The notes: generated by a model from the letters alone, not told the origin. Positions 1 through 10,656 are shown, counted from the first letter of the stretch. The stretch is 24,365 bases of DNA from Parachlorella kessleri (GCA_001598975.1 BBXU01002141.1:1-24365); one strand, 5' to 3'. Numbers and translations: made by a program.

Positions 1-449
1 CCCCCACCCCATGTCGGAGGGAGGTTGATGGTCCCCCCACTTGGACTGAGGGGTATCCAGCTTGGAAAAAGATGTACCCTAATTTTCTAGCTTCTTTCCC
101 TTTGGTGTCATCCCCTGAAAAATATTTCTTTCGAGCCAGGTTGAAACTGTCAGTTTCGACAGCAGATGAGCCCTATATAGGCAGCCTTTGCACGGATGCA
201 ACGCCAAGTGCTCCAAAAAGCCCACAACCAAAACCTACACGCATCACAGCTAATGTAAAAAGCTATTGGAAACCTCGTACAGGTCGGGAGGCTGTATTGA
301 AGCTTTCAGAGAGACTAGGTCAGCTGGACAGCCTACCTACCTGCGAAGCCTACACCACTTTGATCATCCCACATGAGCAAATCCTGAGCTACCTACACAA
401 GCAGACAACTAGCAAGGGAGAAAACAAACTGTGGGGTTGAGCAACATGT
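1..449. other. Region downstream of UTP11, no supported gene
   Basis: This stretch lies beyond the UTP11 stop codon (minus strand, 450-452). Open frames are present on both strands (for example a 122-codon plus-strand frame at 72-440), but none shows a recognisable family, low-complexity bias or splice-linked continuation. A TGTAA motif, the usual chlorophyte polyadenylation signal, occurs on the plus strand at 254-258. By itself it does not prove that a plus-strand gene ends here. The region probably holds the UTP11 3' UTR and part of an intergenic spacer. Confidence 0.4.
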
Positions 450-2647
450 TCACTTCTTCCTCTCTTGCTTCCATCGGAACACTCCTTGCTGCCCACTTGC
501 CTCCTCCGGGGTTAGCTTCCGTTTCCGCCCCTTGCCCTGCACAGTCATATAAGTGATGGCCCTTCTTGGTCGGCCTGCAAGTGCAGACCTGCTGGCTCAC
601 CTTATCAGGCAAGCAAAAAAACAAAGCATACCATCAACAAACCATGGACAGCTCGGAGCTGAGAGCTTCTGGATCCTCTCAGCTATAGATCCTCAGGAAG
701 CATATATGCCACCATGGCCACGTAAGTTGACTCTGGCTCACAGGGTCAGCTTCACATAATCATGGTGGCATATCTGGGAGGAGCGCTACAGGGCAGGTAG
801 CCAACCTTTGCAGCCGACCTGCAAAGGCCAGTAGCTGAACCCTGCGGTGCTGCCGCACTTCTAGTGTGACCAGCCGAGCAAAGTGCTTGTGCCATGGAAA
901 ACAAGCCAGCTCACCATGAGTTCTTTCTCAAACGCCGTCCGCTGCACTAGTGAAGCCAGCTTCTCCTGCCGCTCCTGCCGCTGCAGCAGCTCCTTGTAAG
1001 CAACCCTCTTCTTCCTGCCAAGGCACACGAATGGTAGGAATGACAGGGCTACACGTGCTTCCACATATCTGGACCATAACCAGGGCTCAGCGTGTACCTC
1101 TCCAGATTGTGAGTAGACAAACACGCAGCTATGCTACCCCTTAAAGGCTATCATCACACTCCGACAGACCTTACATGCAATCAGCAATTTCACAAAACAT
1201 CCCTTTGAGAGGCTGGATCCAACCATCGTCCCAGGAACCCCAAACATGCCAATATACCTCAAACTCCAGGCACACACAAACTCACGCCCCACAAAGCGCA
1301 CCTCTCCATCCGAGCTGCTAGCGCAGGAGCATCAGGCCCCGCTGACACTGCCCCCGGGTCTGCAAGCTGCTCCTTCCGTGGCCGATTAAACGAGCGGTCA
1401 AGAAGCTCTTCTGTTGTGTTGAAGTAGGCTGCTGGGTCAAACTTGTCTGCTGCCTCTTCATCGTCCACAAACACGGTGTGCTTGTTGGCAGCGGGAGCGC
1501 CTAACAAGTGCAGTGACTGCTGCATCCGCTCCACTTTCTGCAGGTGCGCAAGCAGTGGGGAAGGCCAATGCCTGGACTATACATACCATCAAGTCACTGC
1601 ACTTGGGCCTTTCAATAATCAACGTTCACAGCTCTCCGACCAGACAACCCCCATTGGCCACATGTAAAGGACACACTCGCAAGTTGCCCAAAAGCCCAGT
1701 ACAAACAAGCACCAGCCATGACAAGCAGCCTGGTGTTAAGAAGCACTCGGCAGGTCCCTCCCTACCTTGGCTTCTGTCTGTGCCTTGAGTGCCAGATAGC
1801 CTATGTCTTGCGTCTTCATGAGACGCAGTTCATCCTACATACAGCCAGACCGCAAGTTGTGTTGATGCAATACATGTATACAGCCCGTTACTGGGCTTTG
1901 CCGAACACTGCAGCTGTTCCAGGGGGAACTCCCAGTGTCAGCCCCTCCTCCCCGTGACCTGGCAGAACATCGGTCATTAGCCGCGCAGAACCCGGCCCAC
2001 AGCACTTGCTCTCTCGGTATGGAGGAAGCGCCCAACCATGCCCCTGCCCAGCATCGTGGCCCACTGTGCTGCCAACCTGTGAGTACTTGTTGGCTTCTGT
2101 TGAGCGCTGTATGTGCACGCCATCCCGCGTTTGTGCCTTCTCCATCCCAAAGTAAAACTCATCTGGGTTGCGCTCCTCCGCCTTGCGGCGCAGCGACTGC
2201 AGCATAAAGAACCCGCTGGCTTCAAGTGGGTGTAAGGGTCTGTTGTTTGCAACCTCGGCGCTCCTGTTGTGGCAGACTATTAGGCTGGCCTAGGGTCAGT
2301 GCAAGTCCAACACAAAAGCACCGTATCAGTGTTAGTCACAAGCCCAAACCAGTTCCCATCAGCTTGCTGGGCAGCCCCCTGCGTGCCTGGATGGTGGCCT
2401 CCTTCTTGTGGAAATCCTTGGCACGCAACAGGTAGTCCTTCTTCTTCTCCAGCAAGCCATACTGCCGCCGTGCAGACCTGCAACTCAACAGCATCACCAT
2501 GACCGATGATGTGTCTGCGAGCCCTGGGCCCGAGAGGTACTGGTTGCAGGCTGCAAGCTTATGCATGCGGCCGCTTTGTCACACTCACGGCTGCGCCCGC
2601 TCTTTATGCGTTTTGCGTTTGACTGCGTTCTTCAGTGAGGAACTCAT
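450..2647 (-). CDS. UTP11: UTP11-like U3 snoRNP / SSU processome protein
   Basis: Predicted nucleolar protein of the small-subunit processome, needed for 18S rRNA processing. Coding exons (minus strand, in order): 2589-2647, 2387-2477, 2077-2196, 1766-1834, 1302-1537, 915-1014, 450-536. They sum to 762 nt, giving 253 aa, the same length as the human protein. The family signature is clear: an N-terminus of MSSSLKNAVKRKTHKERAQP type, then YGLLEKKKDYLLRAKDFHKK (about residues 25-44), RNPDEFYFGM (about 59-68), LMKTQDIGY, NKHTVFVDDEE, and a basic C-terminal tail starting GKGRKRK and ending in a VFRWKQERKK-type motif. The last exon is tiny (28 codons) and easily missed. It was found because UTP11 needs a GKG-basic tail after KELM. 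Splice phases agree at all six junctions. Intron 2 (2197-2386) uses a GC donor instead of GT. A hAT-type MITE sits 195 bp upstream of the start codon, so it may lie in the promoter or 5' UTR. Confidence 0.95.
704..773. repeat. 13-bp inverted repeat in UTP11 intron 6
   Basis: ATATGCCACCATG (704-716) and its exact reverse complement (761-773) are separated by 44 nt inside the 378-bp intron between UTP11 exons 6 and 7. The arms could form an RNA hairpin. I looked for C/D or H/ACA boxes because ribosome-biogenesis genes often host snoRNAs, but saw no convincing set. The rest of the intron has no other recognisable content. Confidence 0.6.
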
Positions 2648-2834
2648 GGTTGCAAGGCAATGGTCAAGTACGCTTGGAGCTGCAGTTCTGAATCACCCAA
2701 AGCACCATGAACCTTCAGGACATACTTTGGCTGAAGAAAGCAACCCATTACCACTGGACTCGCCTAAGCATGGCCAGCAGGGGCGCTTGGCAACCTGCTA
2801 TGGCAGCCAGCCTGGAAAACCTGGGATCAGGCTC

Positions 2835-2842
2835 CCTGCAGT
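2835..2842. repeat. Left target-site duplication of the MITE
   Basis: CCTGCAGT directly before the left terminal inverted repeat. It is identical to 3311-3318 and defines the left border of the hAT-type element. Confidence 0.85.
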
Positions 2843-3310
2843 CAGGGTTTCCTTTTTTGGCGATTTCGCCAAAATTTGGCTACAGAATGAGCATTGGGCG
2901 GCTTGTTTGGCGACGGCGCGTAAGCCGTCGCCAGAAAATTGGCGAAATTTTATAGCCGCGCCGAAGGCGTGGAGCCAAACGGTCGCCAAAAATCAGCCGC
3001 CATATCGCCAACTGCGTGTGCCAGCCAGGCAGCCTGTACACTGTGAACTGTTGTAACATGTGGCTTGCCGGTAGCATGATGGGGCAATGAAGCTGATTGG
3101 CAAAGACAGGCTTCAGTGCAAGTCTGAGGAGCAACACCGGGTCAGCTTTACAACCCAGGGCCAAACCAGGAGCCAAATTCTGAGAACCTGGAGCCAACCC
3201 CCGGAGCCAAAATCAAGGTTCCTGGAGCCAAAGTTTGGCTACAAAGTAATTTTCTGTGCCATGGCTGGAGCCAAACGTCGCCAAACTCTAAAACGAAAAA
3301 GGAAACCCTG
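2843..3310. mobile_element. Non-autonomous hAT-type MITE, 468 bp
   Basis: The element starts CAGGGTTTCCTTTTT (2843-2857) and ends with the exact reverse complement of this 15-mer (3296-3310). It is flanked on both sides by the identical 8-bp sequence CCTGCAGT (2835-2842 and 3311-3318). An 8-bp target duplication with CAGGG termini is the hallmark of hAT superfamily transposons. No transposase-like frame is present, so it must be mobilised in trans. The interior is repeat-rich: a perfect palindrome TTGGCGATTTCGCCAA (2857-2872), a hairpin with 10-bp arms (2908-2917 and 2924-2933, 6-nt loop), further TTGGCGA/TCGCCAA copies at 2939, 2983, 3005 and 3278, and six copies of GGAGCCAA (2971, 3169, 3190, 3203, 3224, 3267). 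Such subterminal repeats are typical transposase-binding sites in hAT elements; that role is inferred here. The perfect duplication and arms suggest a fairly recent insertion. Confidence 0.87.
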
Positions 3311-3318
3311 CCTGCAGT
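3311..3318. repeat. Right target-site duplication of the MITE
   Basis: CCTGCAGT directly after the right terminal inverted repeat, a perfect match to 2835-2842. The remaining spacer to the TPR gene stop codon (3319-3598) shows no recognisable gene; it should contain the TPR gene 3' UTR. Confidence 0.85.
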
Positions 3319-3598
3319 GCCTTAGTAGCGAGACTCTCCGCGATGGACCCTCTCATTTACAGAACTACCAATTTATCTACATCATCTTGAAGCAGCAGCA
3401 AAGTATGGGCTGGTGTATCCCCAACAGTTGGCACAGAGTTGCTTGAGCACTGGAGCCCCGGCTCAGGACACTACAAACAAAGTGGTAATGAATGGAACCG
3501 CTTAGAACCAATGCCGCAAAACTCATTGCAACATCCGCGATAGCGGCACTTGCACCACTGATTTGCTGCGCCCTGAGACAAGCCGGCGTATGCTGCCC

Positions 3599-6500
3599 TC
3601 ACGGTTGGCATCCCTCATCCTGCAGCCGCTGCAGCACATGCTTGGCCTCCCCTCCCCTGCCAACCCGCTGCAGCACCCCCGCCATCTCACGCAGCGTAGC
3701 ACAAACTGCATCCTGCCGCAGGCCCTCCACCTTCCTCCGCCGGGCCTGCTCCCGGCGTGCTAGGCCGGCTGCTGCCGTGGCCGCTGCGGCATCTTTACTG
3801 CTCCCGGTGACAGGACTAGGGACTCCCTCCTGCTGCTGCTCTGCCTGCTGAGCTGTAAGCTCCATGTCCGGCTGCTCTTGCTGCTCTTCTTGTGCAACTG
3901 GCTTGGGCCACTCTGCCGTGAGGAGAGTGAGGGCCTGCTGCATAGACTCCACAGCCACCTCCTCACGCCCATTTGCTGCCTGCGGGCAGGCATTACAATT
4001 GTGCAAAATGAAAGTGACACACAACGCACTGTGACATAGCTGGCACCGGGTCTCAGGCGGCAATGAGAAGCCTGCCAGTGCTGGTTGGGATCGCTTGCTC
4101 ACAACCCCGCACTGGGCTGCAAGAATTCCAGTTGCCATCAAAGCACACACCCAGCTTCCGCTCGGCAGTGTAACAAACCCACCTGGGCTTTGCTGAGTGT
4201 GCGCCAGGTGGCTGCCAGCTCGATGGCCGCCAGGTCAGCATGCTGAGACATGCGCTTGAGCAGCGGGGTAGAGTCCTTGCGCCGGAACCAGGACCCCAGC
4301 CCACCGCCTTCGGCGGGCAGCGTGTCACTCTCCGCCGCCCTGGCCTCAGCATACGCCTGCGGGGCAGTAGGTTAGCACGCTGGGTTGGGCATCCGGCCCG
4401 GTGAAAGAAGAGGGGGCAGTGCTGAATGGGAGGGGACACATTTTAGCCGTCCTTTAAGAGATGACGCCGGTGCCTAGCAAGGAAGCCAGATGGGCTGTTT
4501 TTCATCGCAGGGGACAATTGCTTTCCAACCTGAGGAAATTATGCGCTGGCAAACATGTCCTAACCAGTTACCAAGCACCCAGTACAACGTCTACCTGCTG
4601 TGCCACTTCCTGCGCCTGCTGAGCCAGAGCCAGAGCCCGCACAGCTGCCTCCCCGCCAGCGCCGGCGCCGCCAGCTGGGCCCCGCTGCGCCTCCTCCAGC
4701 TCCAGCTCAGCCATCTTCCGCAGCGTGACGGCAATGACTGGGTGCCGCTGCCCGCTGTGCTCCAGCCGGGCATCCAGGGCACGCTGCGTAGCATGGCAGC
4801 AAGAAGTGAGGTATGCCACGCTATGGTGCCCCAGGTAGCCAGGCTTTGTGACCATGCCCCTAACTGCCATTGGATAGCAAACCGACATTAACAGGGATGT
4901 CATGAGAGGCACAGTTCTTGAAACATGATTGGGATACAAGCAGGTGTTCCAATGACTTGCCCTGAGTCACAAAAGGCAGCCACTCAAAACAGGCACTTTA
5001 CAGCAGCCTCAGCTTGCCTGCATAAGGCGCCGTGCCTCTTCAAATTCCCCTTTCCGACCTAGCGCTATAGCCAAGTTCTCAGCTGCAGTGGCGGTGTTGG
5101 CATCATCCACGCCCTGCAGGGGTGGCCATCAATAGCAGCGCTTTAATGCACTGGGAGTCAGGCAACAGAAGGCAGGCAACCCCCTCAGCAGCAAGAAAGA
5201 CACCTGCTGCTTGCCCTTCTAGTCACTCTGTCTGCTTGGTTGCACTACCAGCCTTTCATCGGTGCTCATCCAGAGCCCAGCCACCCCCGCATCCCGGAGT
5301 GTGCAGCCAACAGCAAATCCTGCGCTCCCAAGCGGAAGGCCACCCAGCCAGCGCCCTAGCCTTACGTGTGCCGCCTCTACATACTCCAGGACCCTGCGGA
5401 GCAGCTTCTCTGCCTCGTCAAGCTCGCCCATGTCCAACAGCATCTCTGCCAGGCGTGCGCGCCGCCGCAGGCAGCCAGCAGTCGCGCCCACACCCTGCCC
5501 CTCCATAATATCTGCAGCCAGACATGCATAGGGATGCGTTCAATACTTTTGACCTAGATCAGGGGTGCTGCCTCTCAAACTGTGGACCTGAATGGATGTT
5601 GGACCCATCCTACCCCCCCCCTTACAGTAATTCCTCCACTGAAGGACCATGGGATAAGCGCTACTCATGCCCCTTCAGGCACAGCTCCGCTTCCCAACCC
5701 CAAACCTCCCAACCCGTCTGCCGCGCGCATGATGCCATGCACAACCAGCCCAAAACCCCCAATGCACTCCCTCACTACAAGGCGTTCCCCCGGGGCCCAC
5801 CGAGGGACTGCTGCAGCAGCGCGGCCGCGTCCTTCCTGCGGCCTTGCCGCCAGCGAACCTCCGCCAGGTGCTGCAGCGTGTTGGAGGTCTCAGAGTGGGC
5901 AGGCCCCAGCACCTCCAGCTTCACCTTCAGAGCCTGCACCAGAACCATCAGACGAGCGTTCAGCTATTAGCCTACCTTCAAAGCATACTGCCTCACCGCA
6001 TGTGCTGCAGCAAGGCTCCCAAGAAGAACCTGTAGGATGCAGCTGGCACTGTCCCCAAACTTGGAAGGGACGCCTCAACGAAATTCAAGCTTGGCCTCGC
6101 TGCTCCAGCCAGGCCACTGCTGCTCCGCAAGTGGCACTTGACAGCTGCACCCAAGTGTACCATCACTTCTTCCAGGACGACTGCTTCAGAGCTCGAGGCG
6201 TGCTATCCTCGACGGCAGCATCACCTGTCCCACAGCTGATAAACAGGCTGGCCAGTGCCCCCTTCTGATTAGAAAACCCCAGGGTTTTTTCTGGGTGTTC
6301 TACAGCCACGAGCCATAAAGATGCGAGATGGGGGCCGCAACCTCGGCAGTCATACTATACCTCTTCATAAGTCTCAGCTGCCTTGGCGAGATTCTTCTGC
6401 AGCAGGTAGAAGCCACCCAGATTGTGCATGGCAAATGCCACACGGGCGTCATGCCGGCCGTACTCCTTGAGCAGAATATCAAGGGCCTGCAAAGCATACA

Positions 6501-7628
6501 CCCAGCGACAGGATGTCACAATACAGGTGCTCACTTATACACACAGTAGTGAGGCTTGATAGATGGGTGAGCACACTAATGTAGCTTTTTGTGGCGGCAA
6601 AGGATAGAAGATACTCGAAACCAACGTGCCGAGCACAGCAGCACTACACACCGTTCTGCGGCATGGCCCACACGCCATGAACTTCAAACCCTATGCCTCG
6701 TACTGGTGGGGCACAGACTAGCCTTTCCATCGCTGAGACATGCGCTGTCGCCCCTCAAACCCGGGCTGCCCGCTGTGGAATGAGTCATCAACATGTCGTC
6801 CATCAGGGTCACCTGCTGGTACAGCGGCTCTGCCAGGTCATACTGCCGCCGTATGCGGTAGAACTCTGCCAGGTTGTTCAGCGAGGATGCCACGTGCGCC
6901 TCCTGCTCTCCAAACCCTAGCTTTGCCATCTCAAGTGCCTTCTTAAAGTAGCGCTCCGCTTCTTGGTAGCGACCCTGCCGGCAACAACAACCTCTAATGG
7001 GACCCTGGGCTTCAGGTACCGGCACCCAGCCAAGCTTGCACAGGCACAGCCTTCCTGTACTTCCCCTTGTGCTGGCTTTGCTGGTGTAATGGCTTTAAAT
7101 ACTCCCAGACTTGCGACCTTGCAGCTTGCAAGCGCCTCCTTGGCAGTGATGAGCCTTGCCGGGTGTGGGAGTAGGCACTGATCCCTTCACGGGCTGCAGT
7201 CCGACCGCACCTGTGCGGCAAGGTCCCTTCCCACATCCGTGTATATCCGCCACTGTGCTGTGGCTTCATTGGCCTTGGCTCTCTGAGCTGCATTATGCTC
7301 GGGACTCGCCTCTCCAGTAGGCTGCAAAAGCAGGCAGGCAGGGAAGCCGATACATCCACCTATCACCCAGGCGGGCTTGGCTGGTAGCGTGCGCCTGGTA
7401 ATAACACAGTGGAAAAGGAGGTATACATACATAGGCAGCCTGCTCTGCATGCGCCCAAAGCGCTCCGCCAGTGGCAGCAGCACTTGCAGCAGCAAGCATA
7501 GGTGCCAGGCTCCAGCTGCACTGCTGTGATCGCTGTTGTGAGGCCAGTACAAAGCCTCCGGTGCTGCTTGCCCATTCTCTGGCAAGGAACAACTGGAGAC
7601 ACTTGGCAGCAGTCCTAGCTCGCAACAT
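3599..7628 (-). CDS. Mitochondrial-type TPR protein, kinesin-light-chain-like repeats
   Basis: Exons (minus strand, in order): 7431-7628, 7211-7321, 6813-6974, 6361-6486, 5801-5933, 5366-5511, 5018-5113, 4595-4783, 4183-4356, 3599-3979. They sum to 1716 nt, giving 571 aa. The start is the first ATG after an in-frame stop at 7665-7667. Residues 1-60 are Arg/Ser/Ala-rich without acidic residues near the start (MLRARTAAK...), then a short hydrophobic Ala-rich stretch, as in mitochondrial presequences; chloroplast targeting is not excluded. Residues about 104-385 carry five or six tetratricopeptide repeats with the 42-residue spacing of kinesin light chain / TTC19-type proteins (GRYQEAERYFKKAL, NLAEFYRI, QYDLAEPLYQQAL, LGPAHSET). 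A Gln-rich linker and a last TPR-like helix pair (about 533-563) follow. TPRs form protein-binding scaffolds; the partner is unknown. Several introns fall at equivalent repeat positions. Intron 7 (4784-5017) has a GC donor. I name the fold with confidence, but not the ortholog. Confidence 0.85.
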
Positions 7629-7907
7629 GAGTGTGCAAGTCTGCTGTACCAAACAGCAAGTGGACTAAGCGCAAACCCTGAGGCAGTTGACCTTATTCTG
7701 CCTCAACAACATGTACACAACATAACAAGGGGAAGCCCTTACCCCGGGAACCTGTGGTTTTGATTGTGGCGTGCTTGCGCGCGATGAGTCAGGCGGCAAG
7801 AGTGACACCCCCGGCCAGTGCGGTCAGCAACCACTTAGTGGCGATCAATTTGTTTCTGAAGCTGTTAGGCAGCGCCTTCATGTATCAGTCAAGTGAAATA
7901 GTTGATC
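7629..7907. promoter_or_regulatory. Bidirectional promoter region, TPR / cysteine synthase-like
   Basis: Only 279 bp separate the two divergent start codons (7628 on minus, 7908 on plus), so both promoters and both 5' UTRs must lie here. A perfect inverted repeat with 8-bp arms and an 11-nt spacer lies 51 bp upstream of the TPR start (TGAGGCAG at 7679-7686, CTGCCTCA at 7698-7705). A TGAGTCA heptamer, the core of bZIP sites, lies at 7785-7791. No TATA box is obvious. The regulatory roles are inferred from position only. Confidence 0.6.
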
Positions 7908-10656
7908 ATGAGCAAGACCGCAGTACTGTTCATCATCGCTGGCGGTGCTACGCTCATAGCCCTTAAAGTATTTTAACACAACAAAATTAGTCTGCCTGCT
8001 CCTTGCTTGCGTATGGTCGGCCGATATTGACTTTAATATCAACTGCAGGTGCTAAATGGGAAGAGGCCAGTTAGCCTGGCAAACTGGGTTCTCCTTCGGG
8101 TAAGTAACCTGATGCCTAACAATCTCCCTAGAGCATCCATGCCACAATAGCGTCCTGTCAGGAACTGCGGCTGTATTATAAATGCTATTCTAGCTCTTCG
8201 TTTTAGGGTCTCCTTGGCTGGGCAGCACCCCCACCTGCTGGGAGGTGCAACAGCCCTGCTGTGAAAGGACTGGCTGGCCTCATTGGCAACACTCCCCTTG
8301 TCAGAATTAACAGCCTCTCAGAGCAGACTGGGTGTGAGGTGAGCTTAGAGATGGCAGCACGTTTTGAATACAGGCTGGGAGCTGGGCGGCTTGCTAGTTT
8401 CCAGTTGCATGGAAGGCCCCCTGAATGCCCTTGTCAGCGCACTGGTATAGTCTTGTACTTCAGTGGGGCTCGTCACCAGCACCAATAAACTCCCTCTCTC
8501 GTGCTCTACTTCCTAGCTTGTAGCTACTGTGTGTTCAACATGAGTGCAGATCCTTGCCAAGGCTGAGTTTCTCAACCCGGGGGGCAGTGTGAAAGACCGG
8601 GTGGCGCTGGAGATCATCCAGGAAGCCTTCCAGGAGGGCAGGCTGGCGCCAGGGGGGCTGGTCACAGAGGGCACGGTTGGCAGCACAGGCCAGTGGCTTG
8701 CTTTGGCGCGGTTGGCTGGTATGAGGAAGCTTTGCATGAAGGAGTCCCCAGCTGTGTACTACAGATGCCATGATTGAGAGCTCTGTGGTGAAGATGTATG
8801 CCTCAAAGGCATGTGGTGAGGCTTGTGTGCAGGCTACTTCTTTGCACGTGCAGGGGTCAGCCTGGCAATGGTGTCTGCTGCCTTCGGCTGCAAGTGCTTT
8901 ATAGCCATGCCGGACGATGCAGCAGTAGAGAAGGCGCAGATGCTGGAGGCATTAGGTGAGCTTGTGTAACAGCAGCAGGGACAACTGCAAGAGGGTATGA
9001 AGGGATTGATCAGGGGTGCATAGATCTGTCATTGGTTGGAATCTTCGGATATACCAGACATGCATCAAACTGTCAAGGCATTATTGACAGTTAGGAAACC
9101 TAGCACTCCTGCCTGGCTGCCTGCAGGGGCTACTGTGCAGCGGTTGCGGCCGGTGTCCATCACGCATCCCGAGCATTTTGTGAATGTGGCCCGGCGCACC
9201 GCTGCAACCCAGCCCAATGCCATCTTCGCTGACCAGTTTGAGAACCCAGCCAACTACCGAGCGCACCTCAAGACAGGTGGGCAGTGGCACAGAGGTGCTC
9301 GCAAATGTATGTGGAATGTACGTGAGATGCATGCAGCACGGTAAACTTCTGCAGTGGCTATGCACCTTAACTCGTGCCGTGCCTGCAAGTGCGCAGCAGT
9401 CTTAAAGCCAAGCCCTACAACCTACACTGGACTTGCCCGTGGCCTCCTCTGAAGCGATCGAGCCTTCCTGCCTGTAGGGGAGGAGATCTGGCAGCAGACA
9501 GGCGGCAGGCTGGACGCCTTTGTGAGCGGGGCAGGCACGGGGGGCACGATAGCGGGAGTGTCTTGCCTGCTAAAGGCCAAGAACCCTGGGACCAAGGTCT
9601 TCCTCATAGACCCCCCGGGCAGCAGCCTCTATAACAAGGCAAGGACGCATTAGCTGTGGGCGGTCGGTACACGAGTCCCTACCCCCTGTCACCTTGCGCC
9701 CTGAGCTCAGCCATCCATACAGGACATATGCCTCCGGCAGCTCACCCACATCAACCTCCCGCTCCTTCTTCCTGCACCTGGATGTTACAACACCACCTTT
9801 GTGCGCTTCCTCGTCCACGGCTGGTGTCCACCACCCCCAACACCGCTTCCAGGGCGGTGCGCTGTGCAGGTGACCCGGGGGGTGATGTACGCTCGGGAGG
9901 AAGCGGAGGGGCGCCGCTTGAAACACCCCTTTGACACCATCACAGAGGGCATCGGCATCAACCGACTCACACGCAACTTTGAGCAGGCCCGCATAGACGG
10001 GGCTTTCAAGGGCACAGATGCAGAGGCGGTGGAGATGGTGCGCTACCTTCATGTGCCGCATGTGTTCCTCTTGTGCCTGGGCCACTCGAGCAGCCAGTCC
10101 ATCTTAAGCCACGGTGTGGGTAGTATGGGTGGCAGGTAGTGCGAACGGGGAGTAACCTGGGCTGGACTGGACTGACAGGGCTGGATGCAGAATGAACCTG
10201 TGTGGGTGCCTGCTCGATGAGACTCCAGGGGGCGACGGGCCCAGGGATGTGCCCTCCTGGTGGGTGGTGGAACAGATGTTGTGGAGATTATTGTAGCGCA
10301 GCTGGCTGGATGGCTCACGAAAGCTGAACGCTGAAAGCTGAACGCTGAAAAACGTAGCCACTGTGCCGCCCAGTCTCCATACCCCATCCCCATCTTTCAG
10401 CAGCCTCCCGTTCAGCCCACTGCTGCAGGCCCGCTACCTGCTCCATCACGATGGGCTCTTCGTAGGCAGCAGCGCTGCAATGAACGCTGTGGGGACAGTC
10501 AAGGCAGCCAGGCAGCTGGGCCCCGGCCACACCATAGTGACGGTGCTGTGTGACGGGGGCCACCGGCACCTCAGCAAGTTCCACAACCTAGAGTACCTGC
10601 AGCAGTGGGGCTTGACGCCCACCCACCAAGGCGATGACCTCAGCTTTGTCCTCTAG
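7908..10656 (+). CDS. Membrane-anchored cysteine synthase 2-like PLP enzyme
   Basis: Fold-type II PLP enzyme of the cysteine synthase / cystathionine beta-synthase family. Exons: 7908-7967, 8049-8099, 8207-8338, 8550-8688, 8854-8955, 9127-9276, 9478-9638, 9870-10037, 10429-10656. They sum to 1191 nt, giving 396 aa. An in-frame TAG at 7899-7901 precedes the ATG. Residues 4-19 form a hydrophobic segment, a likely membrane anchor, as in the fungal cysteine synthase 2 group. The catalytic domain starts near GLIGNTPLVRI (about 102 residues upstream of the glycine-rich loop region in exon 5). The PLP lysine is Lys96 in NPGGSVKDR. The substrate loop GTVGSTG is at about 123-129, the phosphate cup GAGTGGT at 230-236, and FVGSSAAMN at about 332-340. 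The C-terminal half (TRGVMY...EGIGINRLTRNF...LCDGGHRHLSKF) matches the cysteine synthase 2 subgroup better than classical CysK. The true substrate of that subgroup is unsettled. Introns 4 (8689-8853) and 7 (9639-9869) use GC donors. Exons 1-2 are the least certain because they code for little conserved sequence. Confidence 0.92.
10321..10348 (+). repeat. Tandem 14-bp duplication in cysteine synthase-like intron 8
   Basis: AAGCTGAACGCTGA occurs twice head-to-tail (10321-10334 and 10335-10348) inside the 391-bp intron 10038-10428, about 80 bp before the acceptor. No other feature is seen in this intron. Confidence 0.75.

Noticed and set aside
254..258. TGTAA polyadenylation signal for a plus-strand gene
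   Set aside because: A lone pentamer; no upstream plus-strand coding exon could be shown, and none of the identified genes has an obvious TGTAA after its stop.
72..440. 122-codon plus-strand frame left of UTP11
   Set aside because: No family resemblance, no splice-linked continuation and no composition bias; it overlaps the expected UTP11 3' UTR.
537..914. snoRNA hosted in UTP11 intron 6
   Set aside because: Only partial C-like and D-like boxes with wrong spacing; no terminal stem.
2499..3056. 185-codon plus-strand frame
   Set aside because: It runs antisense over UTP11 exon 1 and into the MITE, with no conserved motif; chance opening.
5582..6268. 228-codon plus-strand frame
   Set aside because: Antisense to exon 5 and introns of the TPR gene; Pro/Ser/Ala-rich sequence typical of shadow frames in GC-rich DNA.
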